Source: Christensenella sp. UBA5893 (GTDB lineage: Bacteria > Bacillota > Clostridia > Christensenellales > UBA1242). From it: a stretch of DNA of 32,766 nt. Numbering within the stretch: the stretch's first letter is position 1; every line of letters begins with the position of its first letter. The translations under genes were made by a program, and so were the position numbers. This document shows, in pieces, positions 14,808 to 22,793 of this stretch. Under the pieces are notes generated by a model. That model ran no database searches. It was not told where the DNA came from and worked only from the letters and a program-made list of their open reading frames with translations. Location of the stretch: NCBI GenBank assembly GCA_002431905.1, contig DJER01000025.1, positions 1-32,766 of the forward strand, in the 5' to 3' direction.

Positions 14808-16010
14808 ATGTCAGGAGTAAACCCAAACAATAACAAACAAAAACGCAATGATATTCTTGAACTTTGGTACAGATTGACAGGTGAAACTTTTGGGAAAGTA
14901 AACCTTGCAACAAACGCAGATGTTGAAGAAAGCGAACCAGCAGGCACAAAAGAATACTTGAATCTACTAAAGAAAAAAGATATTCCACTTGTTTGGAATC
15001 AAGAAATTGAAGTTAAAGGCAACAAAAACTTGCATGTATGCTTTTTGCATGACTTTAATTTGTATGATTTGGCAAACCCACAAAAGGGTGCAGAAGATAG
15101 AACATCTTTTAGGGCAATAAAACAAGCAATAAATAATAAAAATGGCAATGACAAAACCTTGGTATTCTTTAGTGGCGATATTGTTGGAAAAGAATTTAAT
15201 ATTTCAGCACTAAATAATGCATCAATTGAAAATCAAAAGATTTTGTTTTGGGGTCTTGAAAAAAGAATGTCAAAATTCCTTGATTATTTGATATACGTTG
15301 CAGAAAATGGTGCAGATGAAATAATCCTAATGAATGGACGTGATGAGCATAATGCAAACAAAATGCTTAATCGTGACGTTTTGAGGGATGCACTTTTGGA
15401 TAAATTCAATTGCATTTTATTAAAATATGCAGTTGAAAAAGTTAATTCAAAACTCAAAAAAAGAAACAAAAAAATAAAAATTAGTTATGTAAGTGGAGTA
15501 AAAAAGGTATTTAACATTTCAAAAGAAGTAAATGGCAAAAAAACTTTCTATGACATAAGCATTCACACAAACTTAAGAAGTAACTCAAAAACAATGCAAG
15601 GCAATTACAATGCTGCACAAAAACAACATGGCGAACTTGCAAAAGCAGATTTGATTTTTGTATCATCAGAAAATGCCGTTGGAAACTATTCAAATGTAAT
15701 ATTTGTGTCAGGTCTTGCAAGGTATCAAAACACATCAAAAACATATGTACCACAAAATTCAGTTAAGGGATATAACTACTTTGACTTAATTTTGGGAGAA
15801 AATAACCACGAAATAGAAGCAGTTAGGTCAACAAACTTTACAAATGACAAAACTCATAGTTTGGAGAAAAAAGTTGCAGTTGAAGAGGCAAAAGTTGATT
15901 ATCTTGCTGAACTTTGTAAACAAAAAGTTGATGAAAAATTGGCAAACTTTTATAATAGAGATGTCGATTACAAAAAATTGTATGAACAACTAAATACAAA
16001 AGGAGAATAA
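14808..16010 (+). CDS. degenerate metallophosphoesterase-like protein, unknown role
   Basis: A 400-residue partner of the preceding enzyme. Spaced hydrophobic strands ending in LHVCFLHDFN (75-84), LVFFSGDIVG (118-127), EIILMNGRDEH (171-181) and a later DISIH resemble the metallophosphoesterase strand order. The key ligands are missing or scrambled: HD instead of DxH, GD without the second aspartate, GRDEH instead of GNHD, and no GHxH. A pseudo-enzyme or a strongly diverged phosphoesterase is inferred; unrelated ancestry remains possible. ATG 14808 is chosen because GGAGG (14797-14801) sits six bases upstream; the longer frame from 14778 lacks an SD. The C-terminal 50 residues are a charged helix, as in its neighbour. 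Confidence 0.6.
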   Translation: MSGVNPNNNKQKRNDILELWYRLTGETFGKVNLATNADVEESEPAGTKEYLNLLKKKDIPLVWNQEIEVKGNKNLHVCFLHDFNLYDLANPQKGAEDRTSFRAIKQAINNKNGNDKTLVFFSGDIVGKEFNISALNNASIENQKILFWGLEKRMSKFLDYLIYVAENGADEIILMNGRDEHNANKMLNRDVLRDALLDKFNCILLKYAVEKVNSKLKKRNKKIKISYVSGVKKVFNISKEVNGKKTFYDISIHTNLRSNSKTMQGNYNAAQKQHGELAKADLIFVSSENAVGNYSNVIFVSGLARYQNTSKTYVPQNSVKGYNYFDLILGENNHEIEAVRSTNFTNDKTHSLEKKVAVEEAKVDYLAELCKQKVDEKLANFYNRDVDYKKLYEQLNTKGE

Positions 16011-16011
16011 T

Positions 16012-16227
16012 ATGGAAAAATGCCCTGCTTGTAATAATGAAATAAAAGAAGATTTTAATGTTTGTCCTTATTGTCTTGAACCATTAAATGATATGGCAAA
16101 AAAATTGTTATTGGAAAAAGAGAAAAGTGCTCAACTAAAACTCTTGTCAGCACTTATTGAAAAGACCAATGATGAAAAAACATTAAAAATGTACAAAAAT
16201 TTGGTAGATATGATAACAAAAAAATGA
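16012..16227 (+). CDS. 71-residue zinc-ribbon protein
   Basis: A small protein with a zinc ribbon formed by CPAC (4-7) and CPYC (18-21). It is followed by a charged amphipathic helical region (about 30-71: AKKLLLEKEKSAQLKLLSAL). Its start lies two bases after the previous stop, with AGGAG (16001-16005) as SD, so it is the third gene of the phosphoesterase operon. Such ribbons bind nucleic acid or protein; it may be an adaptor for the two preceding proteins. The stop codon is inside the terminator stem. Confidence 0.75.
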   Translation: MEKCPACNNEIKEDFNVCPYCLEPLNDMAKKLLLEKEKSAQLKLLSALIEKTNDEKTLKMYKNLVDMITKK

Positions 16228-16249
16228 AGGGAATAACCTTCATTTTTTT
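16221..16249. terminator. bidirectional terminator between zinc-ribbon gene and veg
   Basis: AAAATGAAGG (16221-16230) pairs with CCTTCATTTT (16237-16246) around GAATAA, with T runs in both directions. It serves the converging zinc-ribbon and veg genes. Confidence 0.85.
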
Positions 16250-16472
16250 ATACAATTTTCACATTGCCACACAAAACATCAAAATATGAAAAGGTTTGCA
16301 ACTTGTTGTTTGATATAATTGTAAATACACTTGGATATATGCTTTCAATTCGCCCTTGAATTGTGTCAAATCTTTTTCTTCCACGATTAATGCAAAGTTC
16401 CACATCTTTGCCTTTTAGTTCCATAATTCGTGCTTTAATATTGCCAAGTGCTTGAGTGTTTATTTTTATCAT
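16248..16472 (-). CDS. veg: Veg family protein
   Basis: A 74-residue protein matching the Veg/DUF1021 family, a small Sm-like barrel: the family pattern of GxRR/K followed by a G..E.YPSVF block is seen as INRGRKRFDTIQGRIESIYPSVF, with a final SYFDVLCGNV strand. In B. subtilis Veg stimulates biofilm gene expression by opposing SinR; SinR is not visible here, so only the family is assigned. Start at 16472 because GGAG (16483-16480) sits seven bases upstream; an in-frame ATG at 16502 would lie in the neighbouring terminator region. Confidence 0.85.
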   Translation of the reverse strand: MIKINTQALGNIKARIMELKGKDVELCINRGRKRFDTIQGRIESIYPSVFTIISNNKLQTFSYFDVLCGNVKIV

Positions 16473-16508
16473 ATGATCGCTCCTATGATAATTTATTGAC
16501 AAAATAAG

Positions 16509-16537
16509 AAAAAATAGACAATTGCTGTCTATTTTTT
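16509..16537 (-). terminator. terminator of the acidic zinc-ribbon gene
   Basis: A perfect 12-bp stem (AAAAAATAGACA 16509-16520 with TGTCTATTTTTT 16526-16537) followed on the minus strand by a T run. The gene's stop codon TAG lies inside the stem. Confidence 0.85.
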
Positions 16538-17128
16538 ACTTTTTTTTGATTTTGCTGGCTTTTTTGGTTCGTCTTCGTCCTCATCATCGTCAAAGTCGTC
16601 ATCGTATTCATCTTCATCATCGTCGTCATCGTCAAGGTCGTCATCGTCAAGGTCGTCGTCGTCATCAAGGTCATCATCGTCAAGGTCGTCAAGTTCTTTA
16701 TCCAAGTCGTCTTTTTCCTTTGCGTCTGAATCATCATCTTTTTCATCGTCATCGTCAAAGATAATGTCGTCATCGTCAAGGTCGTCATCAAGCATATCAT
16801 CATCATCGTCAAGGTCGTCTTTTGGTGTCAAATCGCCATCTTCATCATTGTTATAATTTTCATTTTCGTCTTGATTAACATATTTTGACCAGTCGTCAGG
16901 ATCTTGATCGGCAATTGTTTCTGGATTTATATTTCTTTCTTCCATACATTGAGGACACATTATTTCATCACTAGAGATGTAGTTTGTTTTGCAAACAGGG
17001 CAGAGTTCCATATCTTCTTTATCTCCACCAACTTGCATTTCTGCTTTACAAACACTGCAAAGCCCTTCATCTTCCAAAATATAATTTAATTCACATCTAG
17101 GACATCTAATATACTTTTGTTTTGCCAT
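16529..17128 (-). CDS. double zinc-ribbon protein with aspartate-rich tail
   Basis: A 199-residue cytoplasmic protein. Residues 1-65 carry four CxxC pairs (C9/C12, C24/C27, C43/C46, C58/C61), enough for two zinc ribbons. Residues about 72-185 are an extremely acidic, low-complexity Asp/Glu stretch with periodic leucines (LDDDD units). The last residues are a basic KKPAKSKKSKK cap. The tail is probably disordered and resembles nucleic-acid-mimicking tails such as that of the RNA polymerase delta subunit; that comparison is by composition only. AAGGGGAATTTATG forms the start region, the same string as before rnr. The gene is divergent from the ABC transporter. Its function is unknown. Confidence 0.8.
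   Translation of the reverse strand: MAKQKYIRCPRCELNYILEDEGLCSVCKAEMQVGGDKEDMELCPVCKTNYISSDEIMCPQCMEERNINPETIADQDPDDWSKYVNQDENENYNNDEDGDLTPKDDLDDDDDMLDDDLDDDDIIFDDDDEKDDDSDAKEKDDLDKELDDLDDDDLDDDDDLDDDDLDDDDDDEDEYDDDFDDDEDEDEPKKPAKSKKSKK
16606..16695. repeat. 15-bp minisatellite coding for the Asp tail
   Basis: Tandem, slightly degenerate copies of GTCATCGTCAAGGTC (plus strand) encode the LDDDD units on the minus strand; similar units recur at about 16750-16820. The array is likely prone to length change by slippage. Confidence 0.75.
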
Positions 17129-17157
17129 AAATTCCCCTTTAAAATAAAATCATTGAC

Positions 17158-17186
17158 ATTATAGAGTGTAACTTTGATATTGTCTA
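17158..17186 (-). promoter_or_regulatory. promoter of the acidic zinc-ribbon gene
   Basis: On the minus strand: TAGACA (17186-17181), a 17-bp spacer and a perfect TATAAT (17163-17158); start near 17151. Confidence 0.8.
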
Positions 17187-17276
17187 GTATTTTTTTAAAA
17201 TTTATTATATTTTTTTCATATTGATTTTTATATGCTATGCTTATATATTTTGTTTATGCCAAAATAAATTTTATGA

Positions 17277-17305
17277 TTGACAAAAAATGTTTAAGTTAAT
17301 ATACT
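17277..17305 (+). promoter_or_regulatory. promoter of the ABC transporter gene
   Basis: TTGACA (17277-17282), a 17-bp spacer and TATACT (17300-17305); start near 17312 with a leader of about 21 bases. The 90 bases between the two divergent promoters are A/T-rich, with nothing else recognised. Confidence 0.85.
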
Positions 17306-17332
17306 TACTCATAATTAAAAGGAGATATACAT

Positions 17333-19900
17333 ATGATACAAATCAAAAACATAACAAAAGACTATATTTCTGGCGATAGCAAAGTTACCGCCCTTGATAA
17401 TGTTTCAATAACTTTTAGAGAAAATGAGTTTGTTTCAATCTTGGGTCAAAGTGGTTGCGGGAAAACAACACTCCTTAATGTTTTGGGTGGGCTTGACAGA
17501 TACACGAGTGGCGATATTATCATAAACGGCAAATCTACAAAAGAGTTTAAGGACAAAGATTGGGATGCATATAGAAATCATTACATAGGCTTTATATTCC
17601 AGTCATACAACCTTATTCCACACCTAACGGTTTTGGAAAATGTTGAAATTGCTTTGTCAATTGCTGGTATTAGTTCAAAAGAGAAAAAAGAAAAGGCGAC
17701 AAAAGCTCTTGAAAGAGTGGGGCTTGGAAACCAATTAAAAAAACGTCCAAACCAACTTTCAGGTGGACAAATGCAAAGAGTTGCAATCGCAAGAGCAATT
17801 GTAAACAATCCAAAAATAATTTTGGCAGATGAACCAACTGGGGCACTAGATAGTGCAACAAGTGTTCAAATTATGGACTTATTAAAAGAAATTGCGGGCG
17901 ACCACCTTATCATTATGGTAACTCACAATCAAGAACTTGCAAAAGAATACTCCACAAGAATAATCAGTTTGCTTGATGGAAAGGTTGTTGGCGACACAAT
18001 GTCATATAATTCCGATGAAAGTGAAGTTGTTGTAAAAACTCAAAAGCAAGAAGAAATCAAAAATGCAAATGATAAATCAAAAAAACCGAAAAGATTAAAG
18101 TCAGCAATGGGTTTCTTTACAGCAATAATGCTTTCACTCAAGAATTTGCTTACCAAAAAAGGTAGAACATTTATGACAAGTTTTGCAGGGAGCATAGGCA
18201 TAATTGGTATTGCTCTTGTTTTGGCTGTTTCAAATGGATTTACTGGGTATGTAAACAATATGCAGTCAAACGCATTGGGTAATTATCCTTTGGCAGTTTC
18301 GGCAATAACAATGGACACAAGCAAATTCTCATCTATGCAACCGGCAGAAGATAACGGGCAAGGTTCGAATGATGATGTTGTTGTCCCATATAACCCTCAA
18401 GAAAGATACACACAATATGGGCATTATAATCAACTAACACAAGACTTTATTGATGAAGTGAAAGCCTTTGAGCAAAAAGACAATCAAAAGTCAAATCCAA
18501 AATTTAATGCAATTGACTACAACTATTATGTTCCGGTAAAAATGATAACCAAAAATAGTGAAGGGAAGTATAAATTTATTCAAAGACAAAACTCAATAAG
18601 TATTATGGATGGAAGCACAAGTTCGCTATTATATCCAATGATTGAAAACACTGATTATGTTTTAAGTCAATATGAACTTATTTATAATAACTTGCCAACA
18701 AAAAATGCTGGTGACGACTTTACAAAAGAAATGCTCTTGGTTGTTGGGAAGGGTAACAAGATAAACTATAAAACATTAAACAATTTGGGAATTGCAACAC
18801 CAAAAGAAGAGGGTGGAACAAATTACCAAAAAATAAGTTTTTCGGACATTATAAATCAAGAATACAAATTGTTGTTTAATGATGATTACTATACACCAAA
18901 TAGTGAGAATTTTGAAGATATAACTTCATTCTCTCATCTTGACACGACTTCGCAAACTGAACTTAAAAACAAATATAACTCACTTGAAACAACAATAAAA
19001 ATTACTGGTGTTTTAAGATTAAAGAAAGATGCGACAAGCGAGATTTTGCCAACAGGACTTGTCTATATGCATGATTTGGAACAATACTACAAGGCAAATT
19101 GCGAGAACTCTCTCATAAACAAAAAATCACAAGCAAACAGACAAAATGGCGACTACACTTTGTACCAACCATACCATATTTCAGTTTCTGAAATGCAGAG
19201 TATAATTCCATCATCTTTTCCAAGCGTGGATGTTATAAATTACTTTTTAAATAGTCAATATAAATACACCTTGCCAGATGACGAAGTTTTTGAAATTGCA
19301 ATGCAAAGTATTGGTACAAGCAAAATTCCAACTGCAATAAGATTTTTTCCAAAAGATTTTAATGCAAAAGATAGTGTTATAAAAATGATTGAAGAATTTA
19401 ATAACAAACAAACAGATAACAATAAAAAGATCGTTTGCACAGATACTTCATCGCTTCTCACTTCAACACTAGGTGAACTTATTAAAATTATTTCTTACGT
19501 GCTAATTGCTTTTGCGGGCATATCACTTATTGTTTCTTCAATAATGATTTCAATAATAACTTATGTTTCGGTTATTGAAAGAACAAAAGAAATTGGTGTT
19601 CTTCGCTCAATTGGTGCAAGGAAGAAAGATATATCTCGTGTGTTTAATGCTGAAACACTTATCATAGGTTTTTGTTCTGGACTTTTGGGTGTGGTTGTAA
19701 GTTACATTCTTACATTCCCAATAAGTGCCATAATAAAATCAGTGTCAGGGGGAAGTATTACGACAAACCTTGCAATTCTTTCACCATTAAGTGCAGTTAT
19801 ATTGGTTGCAATCAGTGTTGTACTAACCGTTCTTGCTGGTTTTATACCATCACAAATGGCAGCAAACAAAGACCCAGTAAAAGCATTACGTAGCGAATAA
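17333..19900 (+). CDS. ABC transporter, fused ATPase and FtsX/MacB-type permease
   Basis: An 855-residue fusion. The N-terminal ATPase has Walker A GQSGCGKTT (38-46), Q-loop Q90, signature LSGGQ (142-146), Walker B IILADE (162-167) and H198. A linker leads to a first membrane segment (about 280-302), a large extracytoplasmic domain (about 310-705), and three C-terminal membrane segments with an FtsX-type ending (VIERTKEIGVLRSIGARKKDI; VKALRSE). This MacB-like class II topology serves mechanotransmission or export of peptides and lipids rather than import. Substrate unknown. AAGGAG (17319-17324) is a strong SD. It is monocistronic, between its own promoter and a terminator. Confidence 0.92.
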   Translation: MIQIKNITKDYISGDSKVTALDNVSITFRENEFVSILGQSGCGKTTLLNVLGGLDRYTSGDIIINGKSTKEFKDKDWDAYRNHYIGFIFQSYNLIPHLTVLENVEIALSIAGISSKEKKEKATKALERVGLGNQLKKRPNQLSGGQMQRVAIARAIVNNPKIILADEPTGALDSATSVQIMDLLKEIAGDHLIIMVTHNQELAKEYSTRIISLLDGKVVGDTMSYNSDESEVVVKTQKQEEIKNANDKSKKPKRLKSAMGFFTAIMLSLKNLLTKKGRTFMTSFAGSIGIIGIALVLAVSNGFTGYVNNMQSNALGNYPLAVSAITMDTSKFSSMQPAEDNGQGSNDDVVVPYNPQERYTQYGHYNQLTQDFIDEVKAFEQKDNQKSNPKFNAIDYNYYVPVKMITKNSEGKYKFIQRQNSISIMDGSTSSLLYPMIENTDYVLSQYELIYNNLPTKNAGDDFTKEMLLVVGKGNKINYKTLNNLGIATPKEEGGTNYQKISFSDIINQEYKLLFNDDYYTPNSENFEDITSFSHLDTTSQTELKNKYNSLETTIKITGVLRLKKDATSEILPTGLVYMHDLEQYYKANCENSLINKKSQANRQNGDYTLYQPYHISVSEMQSIIPSSFPSVDVINYFLNSQYKYTLPDDEVFEIAMQSIGTSKIPTAIRFFPKDFNAKDSVIKMIEEFNNKQTDNNKKIVCTDTSSLLTSTLGELIKIISYVLIAFAGISLIVSSIMISIITYVSVIERTKEIGVLRSIGARKKDISRVFNAETLIIGFCSGLLGVVVSYILTFPISAIIKSVSGGSITTNLAILSPLSAVILVAISVVLTVLAGFIPSQMAANKDPVKALRSE

Positions 19901-19932
19901 AAAAATGTAGCAAATTTTTGCTACATTTTTTT
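19899..19932 (+). terminator. terminator of the ABC transporter gene
   Basis: AAAAAAATGTAGCAAA (19899-19914) is the exact inverse of 19917-19932, giving a long stem ending in seven T residues. Confidence 0.88.
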
Positions 19933-19996
19933 GTTTATTTATATTGTGTATTTAAAAATTACCAGCTTTAATACGTTGCTAAAAAATTTCTCAACT

Positions 19997-20311
19997 TTAT
20001 TTCTTCTTTTGCTCTTCAATTTCTTTTAAGAATTTTTGCATTTTTTGTTCAATTACTTCATCAATTTTGTAATCTTTGAAAAAGTGTTTCATTTGTTCAA
20101 GGCAAATTGAAACATCGGCAATTTCTTCAACCAAATTTTTTATAACTTTGTCATCATTTTGATATTCTTTGTAAAGCACCTTTCTTTTGTATTTGTTTAT
20201 TGCAACAATCATTTCTGCCATTTCTTCAACACATTGGTCGTATTGTGCAACAAGCCCCCAAAGATTGGTTGCTTCGTCATATATTTTTAATCTTTCTTCG
20301 TGTGTTAACAT
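19997..20311 (-). CDS. MazG-like nucleotide pyrophosphohydrolase
   Basis: A 104-residue all-helical protein with the MazG/dUTPase-superfamily metal motif in two parts: EEMAE (29-33) and EEIAD (62-66), the E-x-x-E...E-x-x-D arrangement. Single-domain members hydrolyse non-canonical or excess NTPs to NMP and PPi as house-cleaning enzymes; the substrate here is unknown. The C-terminus is a charged coil ending EEQKKK. GGAG lies seven bases before the ATG on the minus strand. Upstream the minus strand has TTGAAA and TATTTT at a 16-bp spacing as a possible but weak promoter. No strong terminator of its own was seen beyond the facing ABC terminator. Confidence 0.8.
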   Translation of the reverse strand: MLTHEERLKIYDEATNLWGLVAQYDQCVEEMAEMIVAINKYKRKVLYKEYQNDDKVIKNLVEEIADVSICLEQMKHFFKDYKIDEVIEQKMQKFLKEIEEQKKK

Positions 20312-20438
20312 TTTATTCTCCTTTAAAATAAAATAACATAAAATATATAAATTTCAAAATGCAAAAATAAATTTTTATAAAATTGTTCTAAAAATCCAAT
20401 TTCATTCGTAAAGTATATCAGTGATTATTGGAGGAATT

Positions 20439-21971
20439 ATGACAAATAACAATTCAAACGAAAAATTTATGGTAATGAACAAATCTAAACTTGAAAATTG
20501 TGATGTTAGTTTGGAATGCTCCATAAATTTGGAAACAACCGAAACAGTCGATAAAGTGCTTTCAATAAATGTGAATGCAGAAAAGGTTACTTGTGAAAGT
20601 TTAATTGGCGAAGCGAACTTTACAGGAACAGCAGTTGTAGATCTGGTGTATATCACAACTGATGGGAATATCTACACAGCAACATACATATCTCCATTTT
20701 CTGGCAAAATTCAAAATCAAAAAATCAACACAAACACAAAAGTTTGCGTAAAGCCTTTATCACTAAATGGCGAAGTTAATTCAATCTATTCTCAAGTTGC
20801 AAAAGTCAATTTATATATGACTTTTGATGGTTTTGCCTATAATAATGAAGAAGTTGAATATTTGGCAAATGTAGAAAGTGATGTTTGCACAAAAATGGAA
20901 GAGCAAAGTTATGTTACTTTGGAAAATGAAACAAATTCTTCTTGGACGGAAAATGTGTATGCCGAAGTTAAAGAGCCAATAAAACAAGTTTTGTATACAA
21001 ATAGTGAAGTGTATGTAAAAAATGTTGATATTGGAACAAATTATGTTGCAGTGTCTTGCGAACTTGAAAATGATATTGCATATTTAACAGATGAGGAAAA
21101 TCCAAAGATAAAAATTGTTCATACCAAAAATGAAATAAAACAAGAAGTTGAATGTGAGTATGCAACAAAAGATAAGAGTTGTGATGTTGATTTATCAATC
21201 CAAAAAAGCAATGTAAAAGCAAATATTGAACAAAAAGAGGACGATATAAAAATTGCTCTTGTTATTCCGCTTGATGTTTGTGTAAGAGTGTATAACACAC
21301 AAACTCAAACTATAATAAAAGATTTGTATTCAACAGAAAGACAAACAACAATAACAATGTCTAGTTTTGAAAATCAAGTGCCATGCGAACCTATCAATTT
21401 TGATAAAAAGGTTGAAGGGAGTTTGGTCGTTGATGAAAACGAACCTAGAATTGACAAACTCCTTGCTGTAAATTATTCAAAAGCAATCATAACCAACGAA
21501 TACATAGATAATGGCACATATAATGTAAGTGGAGTTATTCAAAGCAATTTAATATATTTTAATGAAGACGAGGCAAAAGTTTGTGCACTTGACATAGAAA
21601 TTCCTTTTGCAGTTTCAACGCAAGTTGACTATGATGGAACAGTCTTGCTAGATACCGATGTAAAAGTTTGCGATGTTGATGTCTTGGTAAAAAAGGGTAG
21701 AGATGTTTATGTTGATGCAACATTAAAGGTAAGAAGCAATGTTTGCAAAACCACAACTGGGGCAGTTATTTCTGAATTAAACTATTTGGAAGAATACCCA
21801 CAAAAAGATTGTGCAATTGAAATATACTTTGCAAAAGCTGGGGAAAATACCTGGGATATTGCAAAAAAATTAAATATAAATGAAGAACAATTATATAATC
21901 AAAATCCAGAATTAAAAGAAATATTAGAAAAAGATGAAAAATTGGCAATTTATTATAAATTGGAAAAATAA
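20439..21971 (+). CDS. SPOCS (DUF3794)/LysM protein, spore-coat associated family
   Basis: A 510-residue protein with repeated beta-rich SPOCS/DUF3794 modules (visible in NVNAEKV...GEANFTGTAVVDLVYIT and again in VNYSKAIIT...GTYNVSGVIQSNLIYF). It ends in a LysM domain (about 463-507: IYFAKAGENTWDIAKKLNI...NPELKEILEKDEKLAIYY). This architecture is typical of Clostridia and is linked to spore morphogenesis (the SPOCS domain occurs in SipL, which binds SpoIVA). No signal peptide is seen, as expected for a mother-cell cytoplasmic protein. ATG 20439 is chosen because GGAGG (20430-20434) precedes it; a GTG at 20421 has no SD. It lies just upstream of the spoIIR operon. Confidence 0.85.
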   Translation: MTNNNSNEKFMVMNKSKLENCDVSLECSINLETTETVDKVLSINVNAEKVTCESLIGEANFTGTAVVDLVYITTDGNIYTATYISPFSGKIQNQKINTNTKVCVKPLSLNGEVNSIYSQVAKVNLYMTFDGFAYNNEEVEYLANVESDVCTKMEEQSYVTLENETNSSWTENVYAEVKEPIKQVLYTNSEVYVKNVDIGTNYVAVSCELENDIAYLTDEENPKIKIVHTKNEIKQEVECEYATKDKSCDVDLSIQKSNVKANIEQKEDDIKIALVIPLDVCVRVYNTQTQTIIKDLYSTERQTTITMSSFENQVPCEPINFDKKVEGSLVVDENEPRIDKLLAVNYSKAIITNEYIDNGTYNVSGVIQSNLIYFNEDEAKVCALDIEIPFAVSTQVDYDGTVLLDTDVKVCDVDVLVKKGRDVYVDATLKVRSNVCKTTTGAVISELNYLEEYPQKDCAIEIYFAKAGENTWDIAKKLNINEEQLYNQNPELKEILEKDEKLAIYYKLEK

Positions 21972-22006
21972 ATAAAAAATAATAAAAAACTATTTATTAT
22001 TCCTCC

Positions 22007-22039
22007 AAAAAAATGTGCAAAAAAATGCACATTTTTTTT
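22007..22039 (+). terminator. terminator of the SPOCS/LysM gene
   Basis: AAAAAAATGTGCA (22007-22019) pairs with TGCACATTTTTTT after a six-A loop. The next 60 bases are nearly pure A/T, with no feature I can name. Confidence 0.85.
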
Positions 22040-22100
22040 GTTATTTATTTTTTTATTTAATTTATTAAAAAATAATAAAAACAAAAAATAAAAGGAAATA

Positions 22101-22204
22101 AGATTTCTCTTTTGTTCGTCAAGGAAGCAATGGGCGAAATATCTATTTTAATATTATATTTTCATTTCGACACATACTTCAAAGTGCGACTTTGGGGGAA
22201 ATCT
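22101..22204. repeat. palindromic intergenic element, copy A (104 bp)
   Basis: Bounded by inverted ends AGATTTCTC (left) and GGGGGAAATCT (right). Inside are GTCAAGGAAGCAATGG and CGAAAT on the left, then CATTTCGACA, ACTTCAAAGTGCGAC and CTTTGG on the right. The parts match the elements near 29520 and 30293 in the same order. It lies between the SPOCS/LysM terminator and spoIIR. Confidence 0.8.
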
Positions 22205-22222
22205 ATTTACTTTTTAAAATAT

Positions 22223-22252
22223 GTATAACATAACATTTTTGTGGCAATAAAT
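22223..22252 (+). promoter_or_regulatory. possible forespore (sigma-F/G type) promoter of spoIIR
   Basis: GTATA (22223-22227), 15 bp, GGCAATAAAT (22243-22252) resembles the B. subtilis sigma-F pattern (GYWTA, 15 bp, GGnnAnAnTw) with one clear mismatch. The predicted start near 22259 would fall at the SD, which is tight. No vegetative TTGACA/TATAAT pair is evident here. Confidence 0.4.
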
Positions 22253-22268
22253 AGTCGGGAGAAAAATA

Positions 22269-22790
22269 ATGAAAAGATTTATTTCAATTATTTGTATTGT
22301 TGTTTCAATACTTATTATAGGAATTGGGCTTGTTCCAAACAAAAAAGAAGAATATATAAGAATACATATAAGAGCAAATTCAAATCTTTCAATTGACCAA
22401 AACATAAAATATAAAATAAAGGATGAAATTGTGTCTTATCTTATTCCTTACATTGCAAAATGCCAAACAAGAGAAGACTTTGTAACACAAATAAATTTGA
22501 GTTTGAGTGGAATGGAAAATATTGCAGACAATATTCTAAAAGACAATAATTTTGATTATAAAAGCAAAGTAAAATTTCATAAAGAAAAATTCCCAGACCG
22601 AAGTTATGATGGAACTGTCCTAAAGGCAGGAATATATGACGCAATTATTGTTGAATTAGGTTCGGCAAAAGGCGATAACTGGTGGTGTGTTGTGTATCCA
22701 CCATTGTGTTTTATTTCAAACAAGAGTCAAGATGTTATGTATAAATCTAGAATTTTGGAGATACTAAAATCAATTATTAAAGGAGATTAG
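22269..22790 (+). CDS. spoIIR: stage II sporulation protein R
   Basis: A 173-residue protein that is the forespore signal activating SpoIIGA processing of pro-sigma-E in the mother cell. It has an N-terminal membrane/export segment (4-22), then the family blocks RIHIRANSNLSIDQNIKYKIKD (31-52), FPDRSYDGTVLKAGIYDAIIVELG (108-131) and KGDNWWCVVYPPLCF (134-148). Its length is normal for Clostridia. GGGAG (22257-22261) lies seven bases before the ATG. It is followed after three bases by sleB, so three forespore/germination genes form one operon. Confidence 0.93.
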   Translation: MKRFISIICIVVSILIIGIGLVPNKKEEYIRIHIRANSNLSIDQNIKYKIKDEIVSYLIPYIAKCQTREDFVTQINLSLSGMENIADNILKDNNFDYKSKVKFHKEKFPDRSYDGTVLKAGIYDAIIVELGSAKGDNWWCVVYPPLCFISNKSQDVMYKSRILEILKSIIKGD

Positions 22791-22793
22791 TAT

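Noticed and set aside
13559..16227. Prophage remnant around the phosphoesterase genes
   Set aside because: No structural, lysis, integrase or replication gene and no att-like duplication nearby; the operon sits cleanly between clpC and veg.
16483..16812. Open frames on both strands opposite or beside the acidic protein, rich in Thr/Met or Arg/His
   Set aside because: They are frame shadows of the Asp-codon minisatellite; they lack SD sites, and the zinc-ribbon frame explains the DNA.
17319..17335. AAGGAGATATACATATG, identical to the phage T7 gene 10 ribosome site used in expression vectors
   Set aside because: The surrounding sequence is native and AT-rich with a good promoter; a good SD in A/T-rich context easily produces this string, so vector contamination is not supported.
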